Numbered from the stretch's first letter, positions 39,692 to 51,759 are shown. The stretch: 61,454 bases of DNA from Bigelowiella natans CCMP2755 (GCA_000320545.1 ADNK01002097.1:1-61454), one strand, 5' to 3'. Notes: generated by a model from the letters alone, not told the origin. Translations and numbers: made by a program.

Positions 39692-40701
39692 ACTCTCTTT
39701 CACCACTACCTGTGGTCGTGTGTAAAGTGCCATCACTACTTCCTCCAAAGAGGCATTTCCTTGGTTCAAAGTGATGATAACCGTGAGCTTCATATGTGTG
39801 CTCACAATGATAATAATAGGGTTTTGGTTTTGCTATATTTCACGGTGCTGTCTTGATACCGTTGATCATCATCATCACCATCATCAAAGTACCTGCACGC
39901 TCTCCAATTCCATTGATAGTCACTTCCACTTGGCGAGCTCCTCCCATCACACCTGACAACAACCAACCATGATAATATTACGAACGACAACTCTGCTCAG
40001 TACTTGCACACCGCAGTACCGCAGCACCGCTGCACGAAATAACGTGTTTTCTCATCTCTTTCTGCCTCTTCCTCCCTCTCCCTCTCTCTCTTTTAATTCT
40101 GTATAATAACAGCACAGTAGCCCTACTTCATAGAAGCTCTGGAGTGTGTGCTATGTGTGAAATGATCATTTCCCACACAGCACATCATTCCCCACACAGC
40201 ACACACACATTCTTCTAAAAACAAAGGAGGTTGTTGCGTATGCATAATAATATGAAATACTTCTCGATGAAATGATCTCCATCATCATGGTTGTCTGATT
40301 GAGATTATGTGTGTGAATGCATATCTATTGCCTTCAAGCGTATTCGCAACTGCAAGACCCAAGTCGTTATGACAGTGAGTGGACCAAGTGATCGAATCAC
40401 CACCGGGTGTGTTATCTTTCAAATAACTACAATAGCAACAAGAAGAAGAAGAAGAAGAAGAAGAAGAAGAAGAAAAAGCATCACATATTTCAATCAAAAA
40501 TACTTGAGTAGTAGTAGCTGCGCGAAAAGAAGCACTTGTCTATGGTTAAGACCGAATCAGCTCGCAGTATTCGCGTGGCGTCACAAATCCAACGGTGTCC
40601 GGCACGTTGATTGTACCAACACCTGCCTTAATTACCTGCGAAGGAAAAGGAAGAAAATGCAATGCAATCAAGAATAGAGCTAGATTAAGGGAAATCATTG
40701 A

Positions 40702-40732
<31 letters not shown>

Positions 40733-41874
40733 TCAAATATTCTCTCGTTGCAAGATATAAATTGCTAAAGTTCTAATCACGGTTCTACCTCTCCAAATAG
40801 TTCTGCCATGAATGCAGGGTCACTGCGGCCAGCATCTTCAGCGGAAAACTCAACATCTTCACACATTGATCTTTTTTGGTATATAAACAAACAACACCGG
40901 AAAAAATATTACAGGTTGCTCCTAAAATTGTTATCATGAGCAATTATCATAAGGTGAGTAACCTGGCGAAGGAGACTGCCTTCACAGATTGCTGGATACA
41001 CTCAGTCCTTGAGATCTTGAGCTTGTTCTTAAGGTGAATGTCGGAAGTTGCTAGAAATGTGTGGATTCGATGAAGAGGTGCATGCTGCACAGCCTTTCAA
41101 GAATAATCGCAAGTTTTAGTAAACGTTGTTCGAATCAAGGAAACTGATCCCAATTAAGTGATGATGATGATAATAAAATGATGCTTCTTACTTCATAGCA
41201 ACGTTCAATGTCCTTCTCAATAGCTCGAGACAGGCCACAGATACGCATAGGTTTCCCGGAGGCACGATTTTCAAGAAGGGGCCCGATCTTTATTAAGGTT
41301 GTTCAATCAGAATCGTTTATCAACAATGGAGTAAATGACAAACAGGTAGATGCCGAGCATACTGCAGTTCTAAGAGGAAACTTGTGATGACAATGAAATC
41401 AAAACCATCAGAATCTTTATAAATCCACGCGCGCGCGCGCACACACACACACACACACAAAGTACTTCTTGAGCAACAATCTTGACAGCCTCAAAGTCGC
41501 CATCAGATGCGATCGGGAATCCTTATAACACATACATACATGCAAACTCATTCGCTCACTCGCATACAACATGTAGCTCCTATAAATTCATGATTTTCAT
41601 CTTTTAAAAGACAAGTACCTGCTTCACATACGTCCACACCCAGACGTGAAAGCTGGGTTGCTAATGTTATTTTCTCTTTGATGTTCATGGTAGCACCAGG
41701 AGACTGTTCTCCGTCTCTTAAGGTTGTATCGAAAATTGTTAATACTGGCTTGTCCTCATCCTTTGTCGTTGCTGCCTCCGACGACAACATACGCAAACCA
41801 CCCATACTTCGGCGACTGTTTCGACGAATATTTGCGCTGATAGCATTGGCTGCTCTCGTGCATGCTTGCAACAT
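35869..41874 (-). CDS. 2-isopropylmalate synthase
   Basis: Catalyses acetyl-CoA + 2-oxoisovalerate to 2-isopropylmalate, the first committed step of leucine synthesis. About 22 exons: 41874-41619, 41521-41466, 41287-41192, 41093-40963, 40870-40789, 40635-40553, 40426-40332, 39952-39893, 39759-39710, 39472-39400, 39254-39184, 39037-38976, 38678-38613, 38274-38223, 38068-38006, 37874-37845, 37353-37279, 37191-37129, 36915-36841, about 36475-36428, one unresolved near 36110-36050, and the last to 35869. Motifs: [16 protein letters not shown] (HMGL signature 1), [27 protein letters not shown] (signature 2 with metal-binding HxH), [39 protein letters not shown]. The C-terminal part matches the LeuA regulatory domain ([15 protein letters not shown]). 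The N terminus ([21 protein letters not shown]) looks like a mitochondrial or plastid presequence without a signal peptide. One intron appears to be GC-AG. Confidence 0.95.
36700..36830. repeat. (CAG)n and (ACT)n microsatellites in an IPMS intron
   Basis: (CAG)n at 36702-36728 and (CTA)n at 36776-36811 lie downstream of the 36915-36841 exon of isopropylmalate synthase, inside an intron. The long polyGln, polyThr and polyVal readings of them are not coding. Confidence 0.85.
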
Positions 41875-42340
41875 TGTGAGGATGGGTGGGGGGGCTCGAG
41901 GCTCCTGGGATTCGCTTCTGTATTTGGTAAGGATTTTATATCGTCATGTGTAAATGCAGCGTATTTCTACATATAAATAAAAATAAATTGGGCACGAGAC
42001 CCACGCAACATTCCAACAGATTTCTGCATAAGTATGATCAATATTTGATGTCGCACCTATATTTTCAAATGTATTTATCTTGATTTTATTCGGATACGTT
42101 TACCGATTCTCTTATTATGTATCTAACCCTCGAAATCTCTCAGAGATGAAAAGGATTAGGGTTAGAAAGAAGAAGAAGAAGAAGAAGGAGAGGAAGAAGA
42201 AGTGAAGTGCGTAGTTCGTTACAATCTTTTTTCCAACAGAAAAAATCGGCGCGGGAAGCCATTTTCTGTGGAGTACAGGCCTGTAGTCAACAAGGAAGGG
42301 CCCAAGGCAGGCCCCAGAGAACAGAATACCAACCAAAATA
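41875..42340. promoter_or_regulatory. Divergent 5'-5' gap, isopropylmalate synthase / HAUS8-like
   Basis: The two start codons are 466 bp apart on opposite strands. The gap contains a telobox-like TTAGGGTTA at 42156-42164 next to an (AAG)n tract (42165-42201). A bidirectional promoter is inferred from the layout. No other element was recognised. Confidence 0.4.
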
Positions 42341-45300
42341 ATGGAGGAGAAACTTCGCAGATGGCGGGAGCAGCGTGAAGCTCAAAAGAAAAAAGGGGGA
42401 ACGAAAAAAAAACCAGAGATTATTACAAAGACAGCGGTTGCAGTTTCAGCACGGAGAAAAGGTTGAATGTTACGCCAAATGCTTGTCTATCCGAATATGC
42501 ATAAACTTCATGTCGTTCTATGAACACAGCGGGACCTTCCTCCACTCTTAAAGCAGCGAAGCCAGACGTTTCTTCATCGCATAGATTTAAAAAGTTGACT
42601 AGGCAGCGTAAGCCTGCATCGAGGGGTACAAAATTAAAGTATGGAGTAGCGCACATTTCAACTTCTATTGAATATTTCTAAGATTTCTTCACCTAGAATG
42701 TCGTCACGATTTCATTACATATTTCGCACCCTTATTGACTGTCCCCATTTTCATTGCGATGCAAAGGAAATGGTGTTGGATCGAAGAAGATGCCACCTTC
42801 TCAGTCATCTGGACGACGATCTGGTAGCAAAAACAACCCTCCTTTGCATCGCAAACCGCCTGTTAGAGGGACAAGCAAGATTGCAGGAGGGGGAAAGGTT
42901 CGAGAAATTAACGGGACAAACATTATGACAAGTGCTGCAAATGCTACAAGTAGTGCTGCCACTGTTACGAAACCGACTCCTAGTCAACAACATGATACAA
43001 AGAAGAAGAAGATCGATCAATCATCTTCTGTTGCTCCAGCACTAGCTGCTGTTCCTTATAGTTCTTCCGCAACGAAAAAGACGGGCAAAAACAGTAGCCT
43101 GAATTCATCATCGCTATCATCATCAATAGTGGAGAGTGATGCAAGCATTAGTATCGACGATCATCACGTAGTAGCCACTAACTCTAGTGACAATAATTCT
43201 ACAAAGGAGGACCAGAATCACTCCAACCGTTGTTCGACAAATCATTCTTTATATTCTACTACTAAAACTTCGAAAATATCTCCCACCAAAGAAGTAACGG
43301 CAGCCTCTTCCAAAGCTCCGGGTGTTACTGACGAAGAATCCAAACAGGGAAAATGTACAACTACTACTACTGCAGTAGCAGCAGCAGCACCAATAAAAGC
43401 AACTGTGCCGCAGCAGCAGCAGCAGCAAGAACTGACTACTACGGCTAATCACGCTACTATTGCTGCAGCAGCGAAAGAGAATTTAAGTCCATCACCATCA
43501 ATAAATGTGGTGGTGCCGTCTGTAGAACGGGGCAGGGGAGATAAAAATGACCAGCAGCAGGACAACTCTGGTGAAAACAGTCATCACGAAGATACTGCTG
43601 GCAAGGATATTGCTATTCAGAAGCACGGGAGAAACTCTATCGATGCTGTTATGAACCCAGTAACTCGATCCACAGCTACTATTGCCAAGAGAAGGCAAAG
43701 GAGAACATTGTCGCCTCAGACGAGTGCAGGTAATAATCAAATGCGATGGATAATTATGATGATGATTTACTACTTCTACACCCACTAAATGTATTCACTC
43801 ACTTACAATATGTTTTTGGCTACAATTTTCCAACCTCCCCTCCTTTCCTCCTTTGATAATGTTATAAGCCACCAATGCTATGCCAGCAAGAAGGACAAGC
43901 ATCTCTGCAAGTAATAAGAAGGGCTGCAGGACCAGCTTAGGAGCGGGAGAAGGATTACGTTACCAGTCTCCTCGAAAATCAGCAGCTGCAGGATTATCAA
44001 CTCGAAAACCAACATCATATGCTCGGGTAAAAATAGTAATAATAATAGGAAGTGGTGGAAACAACAACCATTTTTATTGGAAGATGATAATGCTTGGAAC
44101 CAGTACAGCTTTAAAAAGAAGCTGATTAATCGATTATATTCAAATCGATGATCGCAATTAAGAAATGAAGGATCAAATTGATAATCGTAACAAGATGTTA
44201 TTCCGCTTTGTACGTACGTTACTAGTTCTCTGAAATGGCACATCCAACAATCAGCACCATCACCTCCTCCTTCTCATCTTTGTTATCCTGCATCCATGTA
44301 GGACTCCATCTTCGAAGTCAACACTCTGTTGTCAAGGCAGATAGATGCAAAGAACCTTACGGCTATTGAGCGCTATGAGACAAGTCTTATCAACCAATGG
44401 TGTTTCATGATTGAAACAGCGAAGAAAAACTTCGGATTACAGGAGAACAGCGCCCTTGTAATTCCTATTGATTACTCTGGGATGTTATGTCCAATATTAC
44501 CTACCCTAAGAAGAAGATGATGATACGATAGTTGTTGCTGTTGTTGTTTAAGTGCTTAGAATTGCTTTTCTTTCCTCATTCTTCACCTCACCACCCCTCA
44601 ATATGACACCACAATATCACACATTCGTATCATAATATCCGCATTATCAACTACTATTAGTAGTAGTAGTCGTTAGAACATTCTATGCATTTGTTTATTT
44701 TTAAATATCACAGTGCAACAACATCATTAGTACTCTTCTTTTTAGGGTCAGATACGCAGTGTCCAACAGCAGTTGTTCTCGATGAAGGAATCTCTTCATG
44801 CTGTGGAATCAGACCTAGAGCAAAAGAGGAGACTTCTCAAGGCAAAGCAGATAATGAAAGCCTTGGTATGGGGGTAGGTAGTGTAGTAGAAGTACGATTC
44901 ATCTCGTCATGTTGATGAAGCTCTTCATTGATATCTCATTGATAACTATGCACGTCGTCATAGATGCAAGATGGAATGAAATTCGAGAAAATCACGGCCA
45001 TTTCAAAACATCATCAACAGGTTGTAGGTTTAATTAGAAAATAGCACACATACTTTATACGCTTTATTCCGAGGTGGAGGTAGCGATACGAATGTATTTT
45101 CCAGGCGGATAATATCCTATAAGTATTTGTTGAGAAGAGGCATAAGTTAATGCAAATCGAGGATTTGTTATTTAGTTTCCAAAGCAATAAATCGCTAATT
45201 CGACCCCTTATTATTATTCTTGTTTTTCAACACTAATAGATATTGCGTGCCATACACATGAAAATGCACAAAGTATCACAAAAAGCGATATCTCCGCTCA

Positions 45301-45682
45301 ATGCCAAAGATTTCACAAATTCGTTGCACAAATGCAATGAAATGCTGGAGTCGCTAAAGTTAGCTCGTAAGGATATTGCAGAAAAGGTGGTAGAGTTTTC
45401 TACAGCTTATTGTTTTAAATGATGATTCTATGACATCATAGCAAGATATGTATCGTCACCACTATCCGCATTATGAAAATTCACAAATCTTTCCTCCTCC
45501 TTAAGGCCAGTATGTCGGCTACTGTGGCAACGGGACTCGTTGAATTTGTTGTGGAAGAGCACGACACGCTGGTGACTTGCCAACGCCAACTCAAGACTCT
45601 CAAAGATCTCTCGGATCATCTTTTCAGTCTTAGAGTTGAGCGCTTGCAACGCGAGCTATTCCTCAAAGATAGAAAAAGCTAG
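42341..45682 (+). CDS. Coiled-coil protein, HAUS8/QWRF-like augmin subunit candidate
   Basis: Eight exons close to 632 aa: 42341-42461, 42767-43729, 43869-44026, 44302-44457, 44746-44865, 44964-45020, 45240-45386, 45506-45682. The first 420 residues are disordered, basic and rich in Ser, Thr, Ala, Gln and Lys (begins MEEKLRRWREQREAQKKK). The C-terminal third is helical: ERYETSLINQWCFMIETA, QIRSVQQQLFSMKESLHA, LNAKDFTNSLHKCNEML, then ATGLVEFVVEEHDTLVTCQ. A disordered microtubule-binding N terminus plus a C-terminal coiled coil with a QW-type motif is the layout of HAUS8/AUG8 (QWRF family), the augmin subunit that recruits gamma-tubulin to spindle microtubules. The motif here is QWCF rather than QWRF, and the match is by layout and short motifs only. 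Confidence 0.6.
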
Positions 45683-46620
45683 TAACGATTGGTAGCCAAT
45701 GAATCTGGTGGATGTCTCAACGACAAGCGAGTGGAGCGATGGTAGGCATGCGCATGCCATGTCTATAAATGCATGCGTGTAACTGACATAGCCATAACTC
45801 TAGAGAGCCGTTTACTTCATTCACCATCCATGCCTATCTAGCTATGTGGACATGAATGCCTAGATGCGCCACCCATGCCAGCATGCAGACGCATCGTGCG
45901 AATCGTGCATTCATCCCTCCCTTGCATTCCGGCTCTACGCATCTACTGCACGCGTGCTATAAATTCAAGCGCATAAGCGGACACACCTCTAGACCTGGTC
46001 AAAACCCGGTCACACTTTCCGACGGCATCCGAAAAAGTGACCTGCCCATGATTTTGGTTCCTTTATTATTAATTATGCTATTATTTCCAATTTTGCACCA
46101 CCAATAAAATAACATCTGCATTGAAATCAAAATGAAGTACAATCTTTTTATTTGCATTGCCTACTTGTCAGGTGCAATCATTGCACAATCAGTTTTGATG
46201 ATTATGATGGAAACAGCTAGAGAGTCATCCACCGTCTAGATCGTGCTGTACTGCGCACTGGCGCTAGCTACGGGCGGTCTAGCTAGCTAGCAGTGCATGA
46301 CGAGACGGATGTCTAGCAGATCGATGCAATGGACAAGTCAAATTTGTCAATTGTCATCCTGATGCAGCCATGGAAGGTCGCGACTGTACGTAGCGCTCAC
46401 TGCTAGACTAGCCCAAAATTCACTTGCAAATGTTGTCCCCAATGCACGCTACAGCATGCCAGGCTAAATAATCTATGTTCGTTCATGTAAGATACGTATC
46501 GACTAGATGACATCCTGAATGTAGCAATAACTTGTGCAGCTCAACCAATCTACATTCGATCTTATCTTTTGCCTGCAAGATTAACAGAGATGATGCGTTG
46601 CTCGTTATTCAGGTGTAAAT
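45683..46620. other. Convergent 3'-3' spacer island
   Basis: This lies between the ends of the HAUS8-like gene (+) and STT3 (-). Microsatellite-poor, with GCATGC, GTGCAT and TCTAGCTAGCTAGC (46278-46292). Positions 46297-46360 share a dispersed repeat with 51739-51784. No gene is supported. Confidence 0.5.
46297..46360 (+). repeat. Dispersed repeat shared with 51739-51784
   Basis: Starts ATGACGAGACGGATGT and ends with TCAAATTTGT, CAATTGTCATC. The copy at 51739 has the same two blocks in the same order and orientation with a shorter middle. Both copies sit in convergent spacers. Confidence 0.6.
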
Positions 46621-46915
46621 CTAGATGACGGGTATATACTCGTCCATTTCCGGTTCCTTCTTGACCCTGTAAATCCTCACCATCCAATGTTCGGAGGTAA
46701 ATGCTTCCTCCAAATATCGAAATGAAATATCCTTTTTCCCTATTTCAGTATTTCGGGTTCTATCAAATCCCGTAGGACGGCCATACTGTGTCATCATGTC
46801 TCCAAATCGGTAGTAGCACATGCTATACATGAGTGAATTTGTCATAGTGGAGGTTGCAGACCGGTCCACAGTGTACCTAATGATCATATCGTAGATATAT
46901 CACTCAAGCATTACT

Positions 46916-46950
<35 letters not shown>

Positions 46951-47708
46951 CGTATCATAGTGTTTTCAGCAGCAGTTGGAACATATATCTGATTAGATAA
47001 GAATAGAGAATAAAATGATGATGTAAGTTGGTGTAACTTACATTCCCTGGGCGTTGTAGTATTCAGCTTCAACCACCTCGGGGAAAATACCACCACTGAT
47101 TCGAACCATCCAAAGAAATTTGTTTATGTCGTCGGAAGAATATCCAATTTTTCCACCAAAGACCACGAGGACGTAGTCAACATCAAGCTCCCGTATAACT
47201 TTGATCGATCTTTCTTCAGGGGAGGCCATTGCATAGCCAACTCGTGCAATGTGTGTATTGTTCCTTGTATTATTGTCTACTATGACGGTTCTATTGCCCA
47301 TTGCCGTTATTTGGTAGCCATAATCCCACCAACTCATCACACGACAATCAGGATCAGTGTTGAATTTGAGCCATTGATACGCCTCACGAAAGTCGTCAAA
47401 GACAGTTTTAGACCCGTCGCCATTCACAGCAGCCAACACAATCGAAGGCGATGAGTAAGCAATCGAGGTGACCTGATTAGCACGTACATAAGAGCGTATG
47501 TTTGTGCGGAGGAGCACTACAATAAAGATGATTTAGAGATAGTATTATTCTTCCACGTGGAACTAGATAGATATCGTTCTTTTCGTGAAACAAACCAAAC
47601 AACAATCTATCTGAATCACGAAGTTGTTCAATGTGAATAATACTAATAATAGCAATAATAATAATAATAATAATAGGTGGATCGACCTAAATATACGCCT
47701 TTATAATA

Positions 47709-47740
<32 letters not shown>

Positions 47741-49836
47741 AACTACTTGTTGTTGTTACATACCCAGGTGCAGTGGATGGTGTAGAAGTAGAAGAGAATT
47801 AACAGGGCAATTGTCACCATCATCCCAGTCAAAAATGTTACTGGCTTCTTCTCTGTTCGAATGATTTTGTTTCCGTTGATCATGCGTTGTTGTTTTCTCT
47901 TGAGCTTTTCAAGAATCTCCTTTCCTTTGTCTGACTTGGGCCCTTTTCCTCCTCCTCCTCCTCCACCGCTTTTCTTGTCGCCTGCCTTCTTACCTCTCTT
48001 GCTAGTTTTCTTCGCAAGTTCCTTTTCTTCTGCATTTGTTTCAGTTTCAGAATTATAAGGATACTAATACTACAACAACTACTACTACTACTACTACTAC
48101 TACTTTTAAACAAAGAAATGAACTAATGCAGCAGTGATTTGTTTGCGGTTAAGTGGATAATAATACCTTCCTCCTCTTCTTCTTCTTCCTGTTGTGCTGC
48201 TACACTCTTCTTCTTGCTAGCCCCTCCCCATTTAATATTGCTGTAGTTTTTCATCGTTTCAGAAGCACCAATTCCAGCCATTACACATACAACAGGAGCA
48301 AGCACCAGCACAAGCCGAACCTGTAATTAGTTAATGATGATGATGATGATGATTTATCATCGCACTCTATCAGATATATTGTTCCAAGGTAAGTGTAAGA
48401 GTAAGAGTAAGGAGAGATTATGTGGAGATAATAAATATTGATGGTGTTGTTGTTTGTTGTTGCTGCTAGTTGTTGTGTATTGTTATCAAGAAGAAGAGTT
48501 GTACCATAATCGACGAGAAATACATAGCAGTGACCGTGTAGAGAATGATGAAAATGTTCGCATCGGTAAGGTGCATAAAGCAGAAGTATAAGCCTACTGG
48601 AACAAGAGCAACCAGACACTGCATATCGAAGAAAAATGTAGTCCACGAGCTTGGCTGGTGCTCAGATACACTCTTCACGATCGCAATATTTGATGTGGAT
48701 CCCAAAAGCGCCTTGAATCTTGCAGTCAAGAACGGCACACGACCCGATAAAGCTGCCAACACCACCATCGCAAACAAGCCCACAGCTCCCAGTATTGCCA
48801 TTCTAAGTAGGTACTTAAACTGCTTTTCAGATACCATCGATTTTATCCAATAGAAATATGTGTACAACTGAAGCAATCCAAACACGCCAAATGCTCCCAT
48901 ATGCTCAGGGCTGTTGATCGACACAGGCTGAAAGCTTACGAATTGAACGTGCATGCTCAGCAAAGTACCCAGAATGTAGAAGGTACAATAAGCAACATAA
49001 AGCTTATTTGAATACCGACCACATAACATCAAAGCAATGACGTGGAGAGGAATAAGATTGATCAGGAATATGTAGCCACCCCAAGACAGGACCATGTAGA
49101 AGTAAGCAAAAGCAGCCATTGCGCCCCAAAATATAGTCCCTCGTTTTACAGCGCGTACCCAACAAGCAAAAGTAAAGATCATGGCGAATATCGCACATGC
49201 TTCATTATCATAAGATCCAGCTACGGAACGTGAAATATATCCAGGAACAATGGAGATAAATGCTGCTGCGTATAGACCAGCAGAGGAGTCCCATAATTCG
49301 GTTGTGAGAAAGAACGTAGCCAAGCTCGTCATCATTGACATGAAAGGCGCAAGCATCACGCAAACATTGCGAATCTCGACAGTAAATCTTAGAGCATGGA
49401 GAAGATGATATCCAATAGCGGCGGTAAACATGAGACCAGGGTAAACGGTACCTCCAATATACCGTCCAAGAGGCCACCATGAACGATTATCGAACCAGTT
49501 GTGGAACTCATAAAAGCCTTCACTCACGAGATACTTTGTCGAGCGGAAATTGAAGTAGGGGTCAAATTCGTGGATAACACTCTCGTACCGCAACACAGAG
49601 AAGAGGCGAGTAGAGAAAGCAAGGATACAGATGAGGAAGAGAATCAAGCCTTCAAAGACACCTAGTGCAGCTTCTGTCTTAGATATTCCCTTGCCAGCCT
49701 TCTGCTTCATTGAGCCCGTTTGAGCCCTAATTTGTAAAAAAACGTAAGGAACAATGAGATGGAAAACGATTCAGAACGCAAACATCAATTTATCCATCTT
49801 CATTTCGCACACAGTCTCTCACCTCTTCGCGTCCAT
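46621..49836 (-). CDS. STT3: Oligosaccharyltransferase catalytic subunit STT3
   Basis: Transfers the dolichol-linked glycan to Asn-X-Ser/Thr sites in the ER lumen. Six exons close to 780 aa: 49836-49823, 49726-48505, 48320-48167, 48029-47764, 47472-47042, 46876-46621. Multi-spanning N-terminal part with [12 protein letters not shown] (catalytic Asp in the first lumenal loop), [10 protein letters not shown] and later [10 protein letters not shown]; then SSPSIVLAA, the WWDYG motif (residues 600-604) and the DK-type motif [11 protein letters not shown]. The C terminus ([17 protein letters not shown]..) is well conserved. The usual DNNTWNNTH reads DNNTRNNTH (about 618-626). A loop of about 60 residues with poly-Glu, poly-Gly and Lys (exons 3-4) is lineage-specific. 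I place the start at ATG 49836 in a 14-nt first exon because it extends the frame in phase; ATG 49710 is the alternative. Confidence 0.96.
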
Positions 49837-50250
49837 CACAGCCGTAGCACTGTCCGCAACCCTGAGATTTATGCGACTTGTTCCGGCCCCGGATTTTCGG
49901 GATTCGATAAAAATAAAATAAATTCCCTGTAATTAATGATAAATTGATGATAGATCCTTGTCGAAGAGTGAGATATTACCGGTAGGCAAGTTATCGTACG
50001 TCAGCGCAACTTCACTAGTGATCGCTTTGAGTAGCTTGCCGGCAAGCAAAGATCGCCTATAATTATGTTCCCATAACAAAGAGAGGGAAACTAATGTAAA
50101 AATATCCTGCGACAAAGAAACTGTCGCTTACCTTGTAGTATACTCTGCGCTCAATTCAGTCCTCAAAGACTTGACCAGATCTATGAGGTCGCACGTGGCG
50201 TCTGGACCACCCCACCCCCGTTCCACAGCGAAGGAGACAACGTTGGTTTG
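49730..50250 (-). other. Spliced open frame upstream of and overlapping the STT3 start
   Basis: The minus strand contains DATCDLIDLVKSLRTEL..AEYTTR, then after an intron (GTAAGC...ATTATAG) RSLLAGKLLKAITSEVALTY..LPTG, then after a second intron (GTAATA...TTACAG) [27 protein letters not shown]. Through STT3 intron 1 this frame would end GLKRAQ stop, the TGA overlapping the ATGA at 49710. No ATG was found upstream before a stop. It may be an upstream ORF or extended leader of the STT3 transcript, a remnant, or chance. Confidence 0.3.
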
Positions 50251-50265
50251 GTGGGATTAGGTGCG
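49837..50265. promoter_or_regulatory. Divergent 5'-5' gap, STT3 / glycosyltransferase
   Basis: About 430 bp separate the two start codons. The gap overlaps the spliced open frame described above. No microsatellites and no named promoter element were seen. A shared promoter is inferred from orientation. Confidence 0.35.
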
Positions 50266-51591
50266 ATGTCACGGCTATTGAGGAGTACCTTCATCTTGAT
50301 ATTCTTCAGCAGCTTAATTTTACTTTCTTTGGACGTGGATTTGAACTTTTGGGAATGGACGAAAGCAACGTTGGATTTTCCAATTCATTCAGAAAACGAG
50401 TTGGATGAGACACAGAGTACTACTTCTCCAACATCTTCTCCAACATCTTCTCCAACATCGATGGAATCAGTAGCCAGTGATAGAATAGAATCCATCGTTA
50501 TCGACAAAAATCGGAAGGTTTACACGATGCACTATCCGAGAACAGTTCTATTTTTTATGTACAGAATGACAGTTATGACTCTCCACGATGGTTTTAGGGC
50601 GTTTGGATTGAAAACAGCCCACATTATGCCTCGTGTTCCACGTGATGCGAAGAAAGGCGACATTGTCATTTGGATTGGCAGTGTGTATTTCAATCACAAG
50701 CTGCTCAAAGAGCTTAAGAGATTGGGTCTTGTAACTATACTGTACCAGACTGAGCCACTGCCTATGATTATGATGAATATGACAAACCAGAACATACTTT
50801 GGGGCAATGATAAAAAGTATGATAGAAGATTAAAAACGGAAAAACATGATAACAATGGAAATGAGGATGACACAGTCGTTTTTGGTGAAACATTGGTTCT
50901 AACTTTAAAGAATTGCAAATCCTATTCAAGAAACTGGGATCCTTCCATCTACGATGAAATTTGGGATTATGGAAAATCACATACTGACGCGATAAATGCA
51001 TGCAGAAGTAAACAAAACAGTAGCATAATACCACGTGCACGGTATGTTCCATCTGGATACTTGGAGAAATGGCCGCATAGCCCCGATTTTCAGCAGGATA
51101 GATCTGACCATGTGGTGTTCTTGGGCTCTCTCAAGCATGGTCGCCAAAAATGCTGGAATGCACTCCTAAAGTCACCAGTTCTTAAGGACAGACTTAAACC
51201 AGTATACGACCTGTGGAATGAAGCAGCCTTTCAAAACTTCACTGAACATTATCCGTACAACAAAATGTTCATCTCGTTTCACAAATACTGTGAATTTCCT
51301 CGATTAAAAGAAAGCGTAGCAGCTCTTGAACCCCGTGCTGCTATAATTATGAGTACAAAGGGGTTGCTAATATCTGATAGATGCTATGCTGGCGATGAGG
51401 CCGAATGGGAAGGTCTCCTTGATTTTGTAGAGCTCGGAGAAATGGAAAAGGTCTATCTTCGTATGATGAACCTGTCTTTATCAGATCGCCAGAGATTAGT
51501 AGAGGAGCGATTCGAAAAGTTTAAAATCAAGTTCTCACCGAAAGCAATTTTGGAACGAGCACGAATTCCCTCGTGGTTAGCTAAATCATAG
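50266..51591 (+). CDS. Type II membrane glycosyltransferase, CgeB/GT-B-like
   Basis: A single-exon gene of 441 aa starting at ATG 50266 (MSRLLRSTFIL). A signal anchor (STFILIFFSSLILLSLDVDL) is followed by a short stem with a tandem SPTS repeat (SPTSSPTSSPTS). The catalytic part shows the pattern of CgeB-type putative glycosyltransferases: TILYQTEPLP, YDEIWDYGKSH, ARYVPSGYLEKW, HVVFLGSLKHGRQ, MFISFHKYCEFPRL, LEPRAAIIMSTKG. The family is assigned from these motifs; donor and acceptor are unknown. The anchor predicts a Golgi or ER lumenal enzyme. Its upstream neighbour is STT3, divergently oriented, which suggests but does not prove a role in glycoprotein processing. Confidence 0.7.
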   Translation: MSRLLRSTFILIFFSSLILLSLDVDLNFWEWTKATLDFPIHSENELDETQSTTSPTSSPTSSPTSMESVASDRIESIVIDKNRKVYTMHYPRTVLFFMYRMTVMTLHDGFRAFGLKTAHIMPRVPRDAKKGDIVIWIGSVYFNHKLLKELKRLGLVTILYQTEPLPMIMMNMTNQNILWGNDKKYDRRLKTEKHDNNGNEDDTVVFGETLVLTLKNCKSYSRNWDPSIYDEIWDYGKSHTDAINACRSKQNSSIIPRARYVPSGYLEKWPHSPDFQQDRSDHVVFLGSLKHGRQKCWNALLKSPVLKDRLKPVYDLWNEAAFQNFTEHYPYNKMFISFHKYCEFPRLKESVAALEPRAAIIMSTKGLLISDRCYAGDEAEWEGLLDFVELGEMEKVYLRMMNLSLSDRQRLVEERFEKFKIKFSPKAILERARIPSWLAKS

Positions 51592-51738
51592 TAGTACCAC
51601 AATAACTTGTACCTTCCATGTATTATCATTGGTTTTGCCTGCTTAGTATCCTACGAATGTGGTGAAAGCATTTTGTGCGCATAGTAGCGTGGTGTACAAA
51701 CTAATTGGATGTGTACCATTTGTACATGTTGTATGTAT

Positions 51739-51759
51739 ATGAGACGATGTAATGAGTAA
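51739..51759 (+). repeat. ATGAGACGATGTAATGA end motif, copy 1
   Basis: Near-identical to the motifs at 51871, 60251 and 61433 and to the reverse complement of 61401-61420. It is followed by the TCAAATTTGT block also found at 46339. Confidence 0.6.
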
